The notes under the pieces were generated by a model, which saw only the letters and a list, made by a program, of their open reading frames with translations, ran no database searches and was not told the origin of the DNA. This document shows positions 1 to 7,831 of a stretch of 64,000 nt of DNA, piece after piece. A program made the position numbers and the translations under genes. The DNA comes from Pseudomonas sp. JAI120 (GTDB taxonomy: Bacteria; Pseudomonadota; Gammaproteobacteria; Pseudomonadales; Pseudomonadaceae), in NCBI RefSeq assembly GCF_014207255.1, contig NZ_JACHCZ010000004.1:1-64000 (forward strand), given 5' to 3'. The stretch's first letter is position 1; every line of letters begins with the position of its first letter.

Positions 1-80
1 AAGCAATTCGCCGTCTAATCCTGCATAACTCTTTGTTTACCAAGGAGTTTTACGTTTCGACTGCGCCGGAAGTGGGGCGA

Positions 81-108
81 ATTATAGACTTCCAGGATCT
101 GCCGTCAA
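81..108 (-). promoter_or_regulatory. Strong sigma70-type promoter reading off the left edge
   Basis: On the minus strand there is TTGACG (108-103), a 16-bp spacer and a perfect TATAAT (86-81), followed by a GC-rich discriminator. It points out of the window to the left. A GC-rich stretch after the -10 box is typical of stringently controlled stable-RNA promoters, and the leader then has a 9-bp imperfect hairpin (27-49). I infer an rRNA or tRNA operon just outside the window, but its genes are not visible. Confidence 0.6.
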
Positions 109-148
109 CCTTCTTTTTCATCTTTCTGTCATATAAGTCAAAAACGCA

Positions 149-174
149 AAAGCCGGCCCCAAGGGGCCGGCTTT
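149..174 (-). terminator. Rho-independent terminator after mmsA
   Basis: A perfect 12-bp stem (149-160 with 163-174) closes a 2-nt loop. On the minus strand it is followed by TGCGTTTTTG. It lies 15 nt past the mmsA stop, so it ends the bauA-mmsA transcript. The region 1-148 contains no gene that I can support. Confidence 0.8.
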
Positions 175-188
175 CTGCTTACTGAGGC

Positions 189-1682
189 TTACAAGCTAGG
201 GAAAGCGAATTGCGACGCTTCATGGCTGGCCCGCTGCGGCCAACGCTGGGTGATCGCCTTACGACGGGTGTAGAAACGCACCCCATCCGGCCCATAGGCG
301 TGCAAGTCGCCAAACAACGAACGCTTCCAGCCACCAAAGCTGTGATAAGCCACCGGCACAGGCAATGGGACATTCACACCGACCATACCCACTTCAATTT
401 CGTCACAGAACAGACGCGCCGCTTCACCGTCACGGGTGAAGATGCACGTACCGTTGCCATACTCGTGATCGTTGATCAGTTGCATCGCCGCTTCCAGGCT
501 GCTCACCCGGACCACGCACAATACCGGCCCGAAGATCTCTTCCTTATAGATGCGCATCTCAGGCGTCACATGGTCAAACAGACTACCCCCCAGGAAGAAG
601 CCGTCTTCATTCCCGGCAATACTCAGTCCACGACCATCAACCACCAACTCCGCACCAGACGCAACACCGTCTTCTATGTAGCCGCTGACCTTATCCCGCG
701 CCTGGCCCGTCACCAGTGGCCCCATATCCAGTCCACATGTCGTGCCCGCACCGATCTTCAGCGCCTTGATCTGTGGCACCAGCTTGGCGATCAACGCATC
801 CGCCACCTGATCACCTACGCACACCGCCACCGAGATCGCCATGCAGCGCTCGCCACAGGAACCATAGGCCGCGCCCATCAAAGCACTGACCGCGTTATCC
901 AGGTCTGCATCCGGCATCAGCACAGCATGGTTCTTCGCCCCACCCAGTGCCTGTACGCGCTTACCGCGTTTGGTCGCTTCGGAATATATGTACTCGGCAA
1001 TCGGCGTCGACCCCACAAAACTCAGCGCCTTGACTTCCGGCGCCTCGATCAACGCATCCACCGCGCCCTTGTCGCCGTGCACAACACTCAGCACACCTTT
1101 AGGCAGACCGGCTTCCTGCAGCAGTTGCGCGATCAACAACGTCGAACTCGGATCACGCTCCGAAGGCTTGAGGATGAAGCAGTTACCGCAAACAATCGCC
1201 AGCGGATACATCCACAGCGGCACCATCGCCGGGAAGTTGAACGGGGTAATACCGGCCACTACGCCCAAAGGCTGGAAGTCCGACCAGGCATCAATGTTCG
1301 GCCCGACATTGCGGCTGTACTCGCCCTTGAGAATCTCCGGCGCCGAGCACGCATACTCAACGTTCTCGATCCCGCGCTTCAGTTCGCCAGCGGCATCTTC
1401 CAGCGTCTTGCCATGCTCCTCGCTGATCAGCTGCGAAATACGTGCTTCGTTCTGCTCCAGCAATTGCTTGAACCGGAACATGACCTGCGCGCGCTTGGCC
1501 GCCGGCGTGTTACGCCAAGCCGGAAAGGCCGCCTTGGCCGAGTCGATAGCACGTTGAATGGTTTCGCGGCTGGCCAGTGGCACTTGGTGAATCACCTGGC
1601 CCGTGGACGGGTTATACACATCGGCAGTACGGCCGGACTCACTGACCAACTCACCGTTGATCAAATGCTGGATAAGACTCAT
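189..1682 (-). CDS. mmsA: CoA-acylating methylmalonate/malonate-semialdehyde dehydrogenase (MmsA/BauC)
   Basis: This 497-residue aldehyde dehydrogenase oxidises malonate or methylmalonate semialdehyde to acetyl- or propionyl-CoA with NAD+ and CoA. Visible features are the PFNFP segment near residue 147, the catalytic cysteine in GERCM at residue 280, and LGGAKNHA near 247, where ordinary aldehyde dehydrogenases carry a general-base glutamate. That replacement is typical of the CoA-acylating family. The start has a CAGGAG site 6 nt upstream. It lies 39 nt after the transaminase bauA, and the order bauA-mmsA beside a LysR gene matches the P. aeruginosa bau locus, where the enzyme (BauC) handles malonate semialdehyde from beta-alanine. 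Whether the physiological substrate here is malonate or methylmalonate semialdehyde is inferred from neighbours only. Confidence 0.93.
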   Translation of the reverse strand: MSLIQHLINGELVSESGRTADVYNPSTGQVIHQVPLASRETIQRAIDSAKAAFPAWRNTPAAKRAQVMFRFKQLLEQNEARISQLISEEHGKTLEDAAGELKRGIENVEYACSAPEILKGEYSRNVGPNIDAWSDFQPLGVVAGITPFNFPAMVPLWMYPLAIVCGNCFILKPSERDPSSTLLIAQLLQEAGLPKGVLSVVHGDKGAVDALIEAPEVKALSFVGSTPIAEYIYSEATKRGKRVQALGGAKNHAVLMPDADLDNAVSALMGAAYGSCGERCMAISVAVCVGDQVADALIAKLVPQIKALKIGAGTTCGLDMGPLVTGQARDKVSGYIEDGVASGAELVVDGRGLSIAGNEDGFFLGGSLFDHVTPEMRIYKEEIFGPVLCVVRVSSLEAAMQLINDHEYGNGTCIFTRDGEAARLFCDEIEVGMVGVNVPLPVPVAYHSFGGWKRSLFGDLHAYGPDGVRFYTRRKAITQRWPQRASHEASQFAFPSL

Positions 1683-1721
1683 GCAGGGCTCCTGAAAAGT
1701 TGTTCTATATAGAAGGAGAAA

Positions 1722-3071
1722 TCAGTCGATCTTGTTCAGCACTTCGCCGACCGCATCGAACAGGCGATCCAGGTCCTGCGGCTTGCTGTTGAAGGTTGGC
1801 CCGAACTGCAGGGTGTCACCGCCAAAGCGCACATAGAAGCCCGCTTTCCACAGAGCCATGCCGGCCTCGAATGGACGCACGATGGCATCACCGTCACGTG
1901 GGGCAATCTGGATCGCACCGGCCAGGCCGTAGTTACGGATGTCGATCACGTTCTTGCTGCCCTTCAAACCGTGCAGCGCATTCTCAAAGTGCGGCGCGGC
2001 TTCGGCCACGCTCTGCACCAGGTTTTCCTTCTGCAACAGGTCCAATGCCGCCAGGCCCGCCGCGCAGGCAACCGGGTGCGCCGAATAGGTGTAGCCGTGG
2101 GGGAACTCCACCGCGTATTCCGGCGTGGCCTGGTTCATGAAAGTCTGATAAATCTCGCTGCTGGCAATCACCGCACCCATTGGGATCGCACCGTTGGTGA
2201 CTTGCTTGGCGATGCACATCAGGTCCGGGGTCACGCCGAAGCTGTCAGCGCCGAACATCGAGCCGGTACGACCGAAGCCGGTGATCACTTCGTCGAACAC
2301 CAGCAGAATGTTGTGCTGGTCGCAGATCTCACGCAGGCGCTTGAGGTAACCCTGCGGCGGCACCAGCACGCCAGCGGAGCCGGCCATCGGTTCGACAAAC
2401 ACAGCGGCGATGTTCGACGCGTCGTGCAGTTCGATCAGCTTGAGCAACTCATCAGCCAAAGCAATACCGCCCTGCTCCGGCATGCCGCGAGAGAAAGCAT
2501 TGCTCGCCAGCAAGGTGTGAGGCAGATGGTCAACGTCCATCATCGCCTGACCAAACATCTTACGGTTGCCGTTGACGCCGCCCAGGCTGGTACCCGCGAT
2601 GTTCACACCGTGATAACCACGGGCGCGGCCGATCATCTTGGTCTTGGTGGCCTGGCCCTTCAGGCGCCAGTAGGCACGCACCATCTTCACCGCAGTATCG
2701 GCGCACTCGGAACCGGAGTCGGTGAAAAACACGTGATTCAGGTTGCCTGGGGTCAAATCGGTGATCTTTTCCGCCAGTTGGAAAGACAATGGATGGCCGT
2801 ACTGGAAGCCTGGGGAGTAGTCAAGCGTGCCCAGCTGCTTGGCGACCGCCTCCTGAATTTCCTTGCGCGTATGCCCGGCGCCACAGGTCCACAGGCCCGA
2901 CAACGAGTCGTACACCTTGCGCCCCTTGTCATCGGTCAACCAGCTGCCTTCGGCGGCTACGATCAGACGCGGGTCACGCTGAAAGTTACGGTTGGCGGTG
3001 TAAGGCATCCAGTGAGCGTCCAACTTCAATTGGCTGGCCAGGGACGATGGGGCGTTTTCGGGCATGTTCAT
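1722..3071 (-). CDS. bauA: Beta-alanine:pyruvate (omega-amino acid) transaminase
   Basis: This is a class III PLP-dependent aminotransferase of 449 residues that moves the amino group of beta-alanine or related omega-amino acids to pyruvate, giving malonate semialdehyde and alanine. The family motif FDEVITGFGRTG lies at 259-270 and the PLP-binding lysine is K289 in CIAKQ. I chose the ATG at 3071, which has GCGAGG upstream with 8-nt spacing, over a longer frame opening at 3092. The product feeds MmsA, the next gene downstream. The divergent LysR gene is the likely activator. A perfect 12-bp palindrome, TTCTATATAGAA (1703-1714), lies between this gene and mmsA; its role is unknown. Confidence 0.94.
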   Translation of the reverse strand: MNMPENAPSSLASQLKLDAHWMPYTANRNFQRDPRLIVAAEGSWLTDDKGRKVYDSLSGLWTCGAGHTRKEIQEAVAKQLGTLDYSPGFQYGHPLSFQLAEKITDLTPGNLNHVFFTDSGSECADTAVKMVRAYWRLKGQATKTKMIGRARGYHGVNIAGTSLGGVNGNRKMFGQAMMDVDHLPHTLLASNAFSRGMPEQGGIALADELLKLIELHDASNIAAVFVEPMAGSAGVLVPPQGYLKRLREICDQHNILLVFDEVITGFGRTGSMFGADSFGVTPDLMCIAKQVTNGAIPMGAVIASSEIYQTFMNQATPEYAVEFPHGYTYSAHPVACAAGLAALDLLQKENLVQSVAEAAPHFENALHGLKGSKNVIDIRNYGLAGAIQIAPRDGDAIVRPFEAGMALWKAGFYVRFGGDTLQFGPTFNSKPQDLDRLFDAVGEVLNKID

Positions 3072-3197
3072 CAGCAAAACCTCGCAGGGCAACAGGCAGC
3101 GTCGGGATTGAAAAAGCGTTGTTGCAGCTAAATTGCCACGGGCATAAAGTCGGTGAAATCCAACTCTTCTAACCTTCAGTCAGGGCTTCACTAAACT

Positions 3198-4118
3198 ATG
3201 AGCAGCCGTCGACCCGATCCCCTGGCCCAAGTCAGCGACTTCGATATCCGCCTGTTGCGCATCTTTCGCAGCGTCGTGGAGTGCGGCGGCTTCTCGGCGG
3301 CGGAAACCGTGCTTGGCATCGGCCGCTCCGCCATCAGCCAGCAAATGAGCGATCTTGAGCAGCGGCTCGGATTAAGACTTTGCCAACGCGGCCGTGCCGG
3401 TTTCTCGCTGACCGAAGAAGGCCGCGAGGTCTACCAATCGGCCCTACAACTACTAAGCGCCCTGGAAAGTTTCCGCACCGAGGTCAACGGTCTGCACCAG
3501 CACTTGCGCGGCGAGTTGATCATCGGCCTCACCGACAACCTGGTCACCTTGCCCCACATGCGAATCACCCACGCCCTGGCACAGCTAAAGGAACGTGGAC
3601 CGGACGTACAAATCCAGATCCGCATGATCGCCCCCAATGAAGTCGAACAAGGCGTACTCGACGGCCGCCTGCATGTCGGTGTGGTGCCCCAGGCCAGCGC
3701 CCTGTCCGGCCTGGAATACCAGGCGCTGTACAGCGAACGCTCACTGCTTTACTGCGCGGTTGGCCACCCCCTGTTTTATGCCGACGACAAGCAACTGGGC
3801 GACGAGCGCATCGACGCCCAGGACGCCATCGCCCCCACCTTCCGCCTGCCCGCCGAGATCCAGGCCCATTACCAGGCACTCAACTGCACCGCCAGCGCCT
3901 CGGACCGCGAAGGCATGGCATTCCTGATTCTCACCGGTCGCTACATCGGTTACTTGCCCGACCACTACGCGAGCCTATGGGTGCAACAAGGCCGACTGCG
4001 CGCGCTGAAACCGGCTACGCGCTTTTACGATTTAAGCCTCGCATCGGTCACGCGCAAAGGCCGTCGCCCTCATTTGGTGCTGGAAAGCTTCCTGGAAAGC
4101 CTGGCGGCAACGCGCTAA
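3198..4118 (+). CDS. bauR: LysR-type regulator, likely activator of beta-alanine catabolism
   Basis: This 306-residue LysR-type regulator has an N-terminal winged helix-turn-helix (about residues 15-75, with FSAAETVLGIGRSAISQQMS as the recognition part) and a C-terminal substrate-binding domain. It is divergent from bauA, with 126 bp between the two starts, the usual geometry for LysR control of a catabolic operon. The name bauR rests on synteny with P. aeruginosa, not on sequence-specific marks. No clear Shine-Dalgarno precedes the start. A terminator follows at 4131-4162. The effector is probably beta-alanine, by inference from the locus. Confidence 0.85.
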   Translation: MSSRRPDPLAQVSDFDIRLLRIFRSVVECGGFSAAETVLGIGRSAISQQMSDLEQRLGLRLCQRGRAGFSLTEEGREVYQSALQLLSALESFRTEVNGLHQHLRGELIIGLTDNLVTLPHMRITHALAQLKERGPDVQIQIRMIAPNEVEQGVLDGRLHVGVVPQASALSGLEYQALYSERSLLYCAVGHPLFYADDKQLGDERIDAQDAIAPTFRLPAEIQAHYQALNCTASASDREGMAFLILTGRYIGYLPDHYASLWVQQGRLRALKPATRFYDLSLASVTRKGRRPHLVLESFLESLAATR

Positions 4119-4130
4119 CTCGGGCCTTAC

Positions 4131-4162
4131 GCAAAAAGCTGAGCACCTGGACAGCTTTTTGC
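4131..4162 (+). terminator. Hairpin terminator after bauR
   Basis: A perfect 11-bp inverted repeat, GCAAAAAGCTG (4131-4141) with CAGCTTTTTGC (4152-4162), encloses a 10-nt loop 12 nt past the bauR stop. The T-rich right arm suits intrinsic termination. A TTG at 4159 that would extend the next gene lies inside this hairpin, which argues against that start. Confidence 0.7.
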
Positions 4163-4206
4163 AAGGACACCAGGACCTAGAACCGTCCGCCTCGAGTTTG
4201 CTTGCC

Positions 4207-5601
4207 ATGCCACCAGAATCCTCCAGCCCCAGTGACCTGATCTACGGTCTCAATGACCGCCCCAAACCCGCCCCTGCCTTGCTGGCCGCACTGCAACATG
4301 TGCTGGCCGCTTTTGTCGGCATCATCACGCCACCGCTGATCATCGGCTCCACCCTGGGCCTGACCGCACACTTGCCCTACCTGATCAGCATGGCGTTAAT
4401 GGTGTCCGGCGTCGGCACATTCATTCAGGCCCGTAGGCCATTTGGGATCGGCGCCGGGATGATCTGCCTGCAAGGCACCAGCTTTGCGTTTCTGGGCGCA
4501 GTGCTGTCGGCCGGCTTTCTGGTCAAGCAACGCGGCGGCAGCCCGGAAGACATCATGGCGATGATCTTCGGCGTGTGCTTTTTCGGCGCCGCAGTGCAGG
4601 TCATTCTCAGCCGCTTTATTGGTCAACTGCGCCGAGTGATCACCCCGCTGGTGACCGGGATTGTCATTACCCTGATCGGCATCAGCCTGATCAAGGTCGG
4701 TATCACTGACCTGGGCGGCGGTTTCAACGCACCGGACTTCGGCGCACCGACCAACCTTGCACTGGGTCTGTTCGTGGTGCTGACAATCATCTTGCTCAAC
4801 CGCTCCAACACACCCTGGGTGCGCCTCTCGGCGATCATCATCGGTCTCGCCCTCGGCAGCCTCGCAGCCTGGTTCAGTGGCAAGCTGGTCCCCCAGGCAC
4901 TGGGCGACTTGCCTTTAGTCAGCCTGCCGATCCCCTTTCGATTCGGCTTCAACTTCGACTGGAGCGCCTTCCTGCCGATCGCGCTGATTTATCTGATCAG
5001 CAGCATCGAAACCGTCGGCGACCTCACCGCCAACTGCATGATCGCGCGCCAACCCATCAGCGGGCCTTCCTATATAAGCCGACTCAAAGGCGGCGTCCTC
5101 GGCGATGGTGTCAGTTGCATGATCGCCGCCACGTTCAGCGCCTTCCCCAACACCACCTTTGCCCAGAACAACGGCGTGATCCAACTGACCGGCGTGGCCA
5201 GCCGCTACGTCGGCCTGTACATCGGCGTGGTGCTGTTCTGCCTGGGTTTGTTCCCGTTGATCGGTGCCGTGGTGCAACAAATCCCCAAGCCCGTGTTGGG
5301 CGGCGCAACCCTGGTGATGTTCGGCAGTGTGGCCGCCGCCGGCGTACGCATCCTCGCCCAGGCCCCCCTGGACCGTCGCAGCATGCTGATCATCGCCACC
5401 TCGTTCGGCGTCGGCCTGGGCATCGCCGCCCAACCGAACCTGCTGCACCTAATGCCAACCCTGGTGCAGAACCTGTTCGACTCGGCCATCACCAGCGGCG
5501 GCCTGACCGCCATCGTGTTGTGCCTGTTACTGCCGGAATCCAAGGTGCCCGCTCCTGCCGCAAACCACGCGCAGGAAAGCGACACCCTGGAACCGCTTTG
5601 A
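4207..5601 (+). CDS. NCS2-family nucleobase:cation symporter (xanthine/uric acid type)
   Basis: This 464-residue polytopic inner-membrane protein imports a nucleobase with protons or sodium. It carries a hydrophobic core with about 12-14 membrane segments and the NCS2 signature QNNGVIQLTG near residue 320. The opening motif, with LAAFVGIITPPLIIG early in the protein, fits the xanthine/urate branch better than the uracil branch, but the substrate cannot be fixed by eye. I chose the ATG at 4207 because the upstream TTG at 4159 sits in the bauR terminator. Its ribosome-binding site is weak. The RutR-like regulator downstream and the purine deaminases further on point to purine or pyrimidine salvage. 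Confidence 0.9.
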   Translation: MPPESSSPSDLIYGLNDRPKPAPALLAALQHVLAAFVGIITPPLIIGSTLGLTAHLPYLISMALMVSGVGTFIQARRPFGIGAGMICLQGTSFAFLGAVLSAGFLVKQRGGSPEDIMAMIFGVCFFGAAVQVILSRFIGQLRRVITPLVTGIVITLIGISLIKVGITDLGGGFNAPDFGAPTNLALGLFVVLTIILLNRSNTPWVRLSAIIIGLALGSLAAWFSGKLVPQALGDLPLVSLPIPFRFGFNFDWSAFLPIALIYLISSIETVGDLTANCMIARQPISGPSYISRLKGGVLGDGVSCMIAATFSAFPNTTFAQNNGVIQLTGVASRYVGLYIGVVLFCLGLFPLIGAVVQQIPKPVLGGATLVMFGSVAAAGVRILAQAPLDRRSMLIIATSFGVGLGIAAQPNLLHLMPTLVQNLFDSAITSGGLTAIVLCLLLPESKVPAPAANHAQESDTLEPL

Positions 5602-5688
5602 CGGTTTTATTGCATCGGGACTTGTCTGAGGCTTGAGGGTGGGTTATCTGTGCACACGTCGTCTCTATCGATCAGCACGGAAACCTCC

Positions 5689-6348
5689 ATGAGCCTCGAA
5701 GTTCCTGCCCACAGCAACCACGCCGGTAAGCCCGCCAGCCGCATCCGGCAAAAGAACGAACAAGCGATTCTCCAGGCTGCTGAAGATGAGTTCGCGCGCC
5801 ATGGCTACAAGGGCACCAGCATGAACACCATTGCTGCCAGCGCCGGGCTGCCCAAAGCCAACTTGCACTACTACTTCACGAACAAGCTGGGCCTGTATAT
5901 CGCAGTGCTCAGCAATATCCTCGAACTGTGGGACAGCACCTTCAACACGCTGACCGCCGAGGACGACCCGGCCGTGGCCCTCTCCCGCTACATCCGCACC
6001 AAGATGGAGTTTTCGCGGCGCCAGCCCCAGGCCTCGCGGATTTTCGCCATGGAAATCATCAGCGGTGGCGAATGCCTGACCGAATACTTCAGCCAGGATT
6101 ACCGCGCCTGGTTCAGTGGTCGGGCGGCGGTGTTCCAGGCCTGGATCGACGCCGGCAAGATGGACCCCATCGACCCCGTGCACCTGATCTTCCTGTTGTG
6201 GGGCAGCACTCAGCACTATGCCGACTTCGCCACCCAGATCTGCCGCGTCACCGGTCGCACCAAGCTGACCAAGCAAGATATGGAAGACGCCGGCACCAAC
6301 CTGATCCACATCATTCTCAAGGGCTGCGGCATCAAGCCGGCCCTCTAG
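5689..6348 (+). CDS. TetR-family regulator of the RutR type
   Basis: This 219-residue regulator has an N-terminal TetR helix-turn-helix (about residues 25-75, GTSMNTIAASAGLPKANLHY). Its ligand domain closely follows E. coli RutR, including PIDPVHLIFLLWGSTQHYAD near residue 163. RutR senses uracil and thymine and controls pyrimidine and purine pathways. The ATG at 5689 is preferred over an in-frame GTG at 5650, since the family starts just before a basic arm. It lies 87 nt downstream of the NCS2 permease and 12 nt before yigZ. The regulated genes are probably the permease and nearby deaminases, which is an inference from position. Confidence 0.85.
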   Translation: MSLEVPAHSNHAGKPASRIRQKNEQAILQAAEDEFARHGYKGTSMNTIAASAGLPKANLHYYFTNKLGLYIAVLSNILELWDSTFNTLTAEDDPAVALSRYIRTKMEFSRRQPQASRIFAMEIISGGECLTEYFSQDYRAWFSGRAAVFQAWIDAGKMDPIDPVHLIFLLWGSTQHYADFATQICRVTGRTKLTKQDMEDAGTNLIHIILKGCGIKPAL

Positions 6349-6360
6349 ACGAAGCTATTT

Positions 6361-6942
6361 ATGTCTTTCACGCTCACCGGCCTTTGCGAGTTCCGCGAAG
6401 AAATTCGCAAAAGCCGCTTCATTACCCTGGCCGCACCGATCACCAGCCCGCAAGAAGCCCAGGCATTTTTCGAGCAGCACAGCGACCTCAACGCCACGCA
6501 CAACTGCTGGGCCTGGAAGCTGGCCGATCAATACCGCAGCAGTGACGACGGCGAACCCGGCGGCACCGCAGGGCGGCCGATCCTGGCGGCCATCGAAGCC
6601 CAAGGTTTTGATCAGGTCGCAGTGCTAGTGATTCGCTGGTATGGCGGCATACAACTCGGTACCGGCGGCCTGGCCCGCGCTTATGGTGGCGGTGCGAACA
6701 AGTGCCTGCAAAATGCCGAGCGCATCGAACTGATCAGCCGCGTGCCGCTGAGTTGCGCCTGCGCTTTCTCCGAGTTGAACCTGGTCAAACTGCGCGTCGC
6801 CGAGTTGGGCGGGCTGGTGCTGGAAGAAACCTTCACCGCCAATGGCGTGGAGTTACAACTGGCCCTGGGCGAAGCCCACATCGGCACCCTGCAAACCCAG
6901 CTCGCCGACCTGAGCCGTGGGCGCATCCTGCTGCAACGCTGA
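6361..6942 (+). CDS. yigZ: YigZ/IMPACT-family protein
   Basis: This 193-residue protein has the UPF0029/IMPACT N-terminal domain with GEPGGTAGRPIL (about 61-72) and VIRWYGGIQLGTGGLARAYG (about 90-109), followed by a smaller C-terminal alpha/beta domain. The exact biochemical role of bacterial YigZ is not settled; eukaryotic relatives act on translation control. It begins 12 nt after the TetR gene and is probably co-transcribed with it. No unusual feature is visible. Confidence 0.88.
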   Translation: MSFTLTGLCEFREEIRKSRFITLAAPITSPQEAQAFFEQHSDLNATHNCWAWKLADQYRSSDDGEPGGTAGRPILAAIEAQGFDQVAVLVIRWYGGIQLGTGGLARAYGGGANKCLQNAERIELISRVPLSCACAFSELNLVKLRVAELGGLVLEETFTANGVELQLALGEAHIGTLQTQLADLSRGRILLQR

Positions 6943-6998
6943 AACTGCTAATGTTGTCCGCTGAACACCCTGAACCGCGACTTTTAAAGGAAGCCTTC

Positions 6999-7685
6999 AT
7001 GCCTACGCCAAAAACCGCACTGATCATCGGCGCCTCACGCGGGCTGGGCCTTGGCCTGGTCAAGCAATTGCTCCAGGACGGCTGGGACGTGACCGCCACC
7101 GTGCGTGACCCGAACAAGGCCGATGCCCTGAAAGCCGTGGGCCCGGTGCAGATCGAGAAACTCGACATGGACGATCAGCAGGCCGTGATCGCCCTGAACC
7201 AACGCCTCAAGGACCGCACCTTCGACTTGTTGTTCGTCAACGCAGGCGTCAAGGGCCCCGCCAATCAAGAACCTGGCCATGCCACCCTGGCGGAAGTCGG
7301 CCAGCTGTTCTTCACCAACGCCGTGGCGCCGATCAACCTGGCCCAGCGCTTCGTCGGGCAGATCCGCAAGGACAGCGGCGTGCTGGCGTTCATGAGTTCG
7401 GTGCTGGGCAGCGTGACCATCCCCGATGGCTCGGACCTGGCCCTGTACAAGGCCAGCAAGGCCGCGCTCAACTCCATGACCAACAGCTTCATTACCCAAC
7501 TGGGCGATCACAAACTTACCGTGCTGTCGCTGCACCCGGGCTGGGTAAAGACCGACATGGGCGGCGAAAACGCGCACATTGATGTCGACACCAGCGTGCG
7601 CGGCCTGGTGGACCAAGTGAACGCCTACACCGGCAAGGGCGGCCATCACTTCGTGGACTACAAGGGCGACACCATCGCCTGGTAA
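6999..7685 (+). CDS. Short-chain dehydrogenase/reductase
   Basis: This SDR enzyme of 228 residues has the glycine-rich NAD(P) motif GASRGLGLGL (about 11-20), the NAG-type core segment (VNAG) and the catalytic YKASK near 152. The real start is the ATG at 6999 with AAAGGAAG upstream; the reading frame stays open further left but overlaps yigZ. The substrate is unknown. Its place between yigZ and 8-oxoguanine deaminase matches a similar arrangement remembered for P. aeruginosa, but does not reveal a function. Confidence 0.88.
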   Translation: MPTPKTALIIGASRGLGLGLVKQLLQDGWDVTATVRDPNKADALKAVGPVQIEKLDMDDQQAVIALNQRLKDRTFDLLFVNAGVKGPANQEPGHATLAEVGQLFFTNAVAPINLAQRFVGQIRKDSGVLAFMSSVLGSVTIPDGSDLALYKASKAALNSMTNSFITQLGDHKLTVLSLHPGWVKTDMGGENAHIDVDTSVRGLVDQVNAYTGKGGHHFVDYKGDTIAW

Positions 7686-7693
7686 GCCGCACA

Positions 7694-7729
7694 GGGTCGT
7701 TATCGAGCGATTGCCGTCGATAACGATCC
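7694..7729. repeat. Long inverted repeat between SDR gene and 8-oxoguanine deaminase
   Basis: Two 13-nt arms (7694-7706 and 7717-7729, one mismatch) enclose 10 nt. The core is TCGTTATCGA / TCGATAACGA. No T-run follows on the plus strand. It could be a terminator stem for the SDR gene or an operator upstream of the deaminase at 7832. Confidence 0.6.
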
Positions 7730-7831
7730 ACGCGTAGACTGCCCACCTCGCCCTCACCGGCGACCCTGGATCAGCAGACAGGGCATCACTGAGCTGGCAA
7801 ACCTGAACCCATTATTCAGAGGAGCCGGCCA

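Noticed and set aside
210..1712. 500-codon open frame opposite mmsA
   Set aside because: It mirrors the codon positions of a clear dehydrogenase and is rich in arginine, histidine and glutamine, as antisense frames are in high-GC DNA.
1703..1714. TTCTATATAGAA palindrome between bauA and mmsA as an operator
   Set aside because: It lies inside a 39-nt intra-operon gap; a 12-bp AT palindrome alone is too weak to call a regulatory site.
4159..4206. TTG-started N-terminal extension of the NCS2 permease
   Set aside because: The TTG lies in the bauR terminator hairpin and has no ribosome-binding site.
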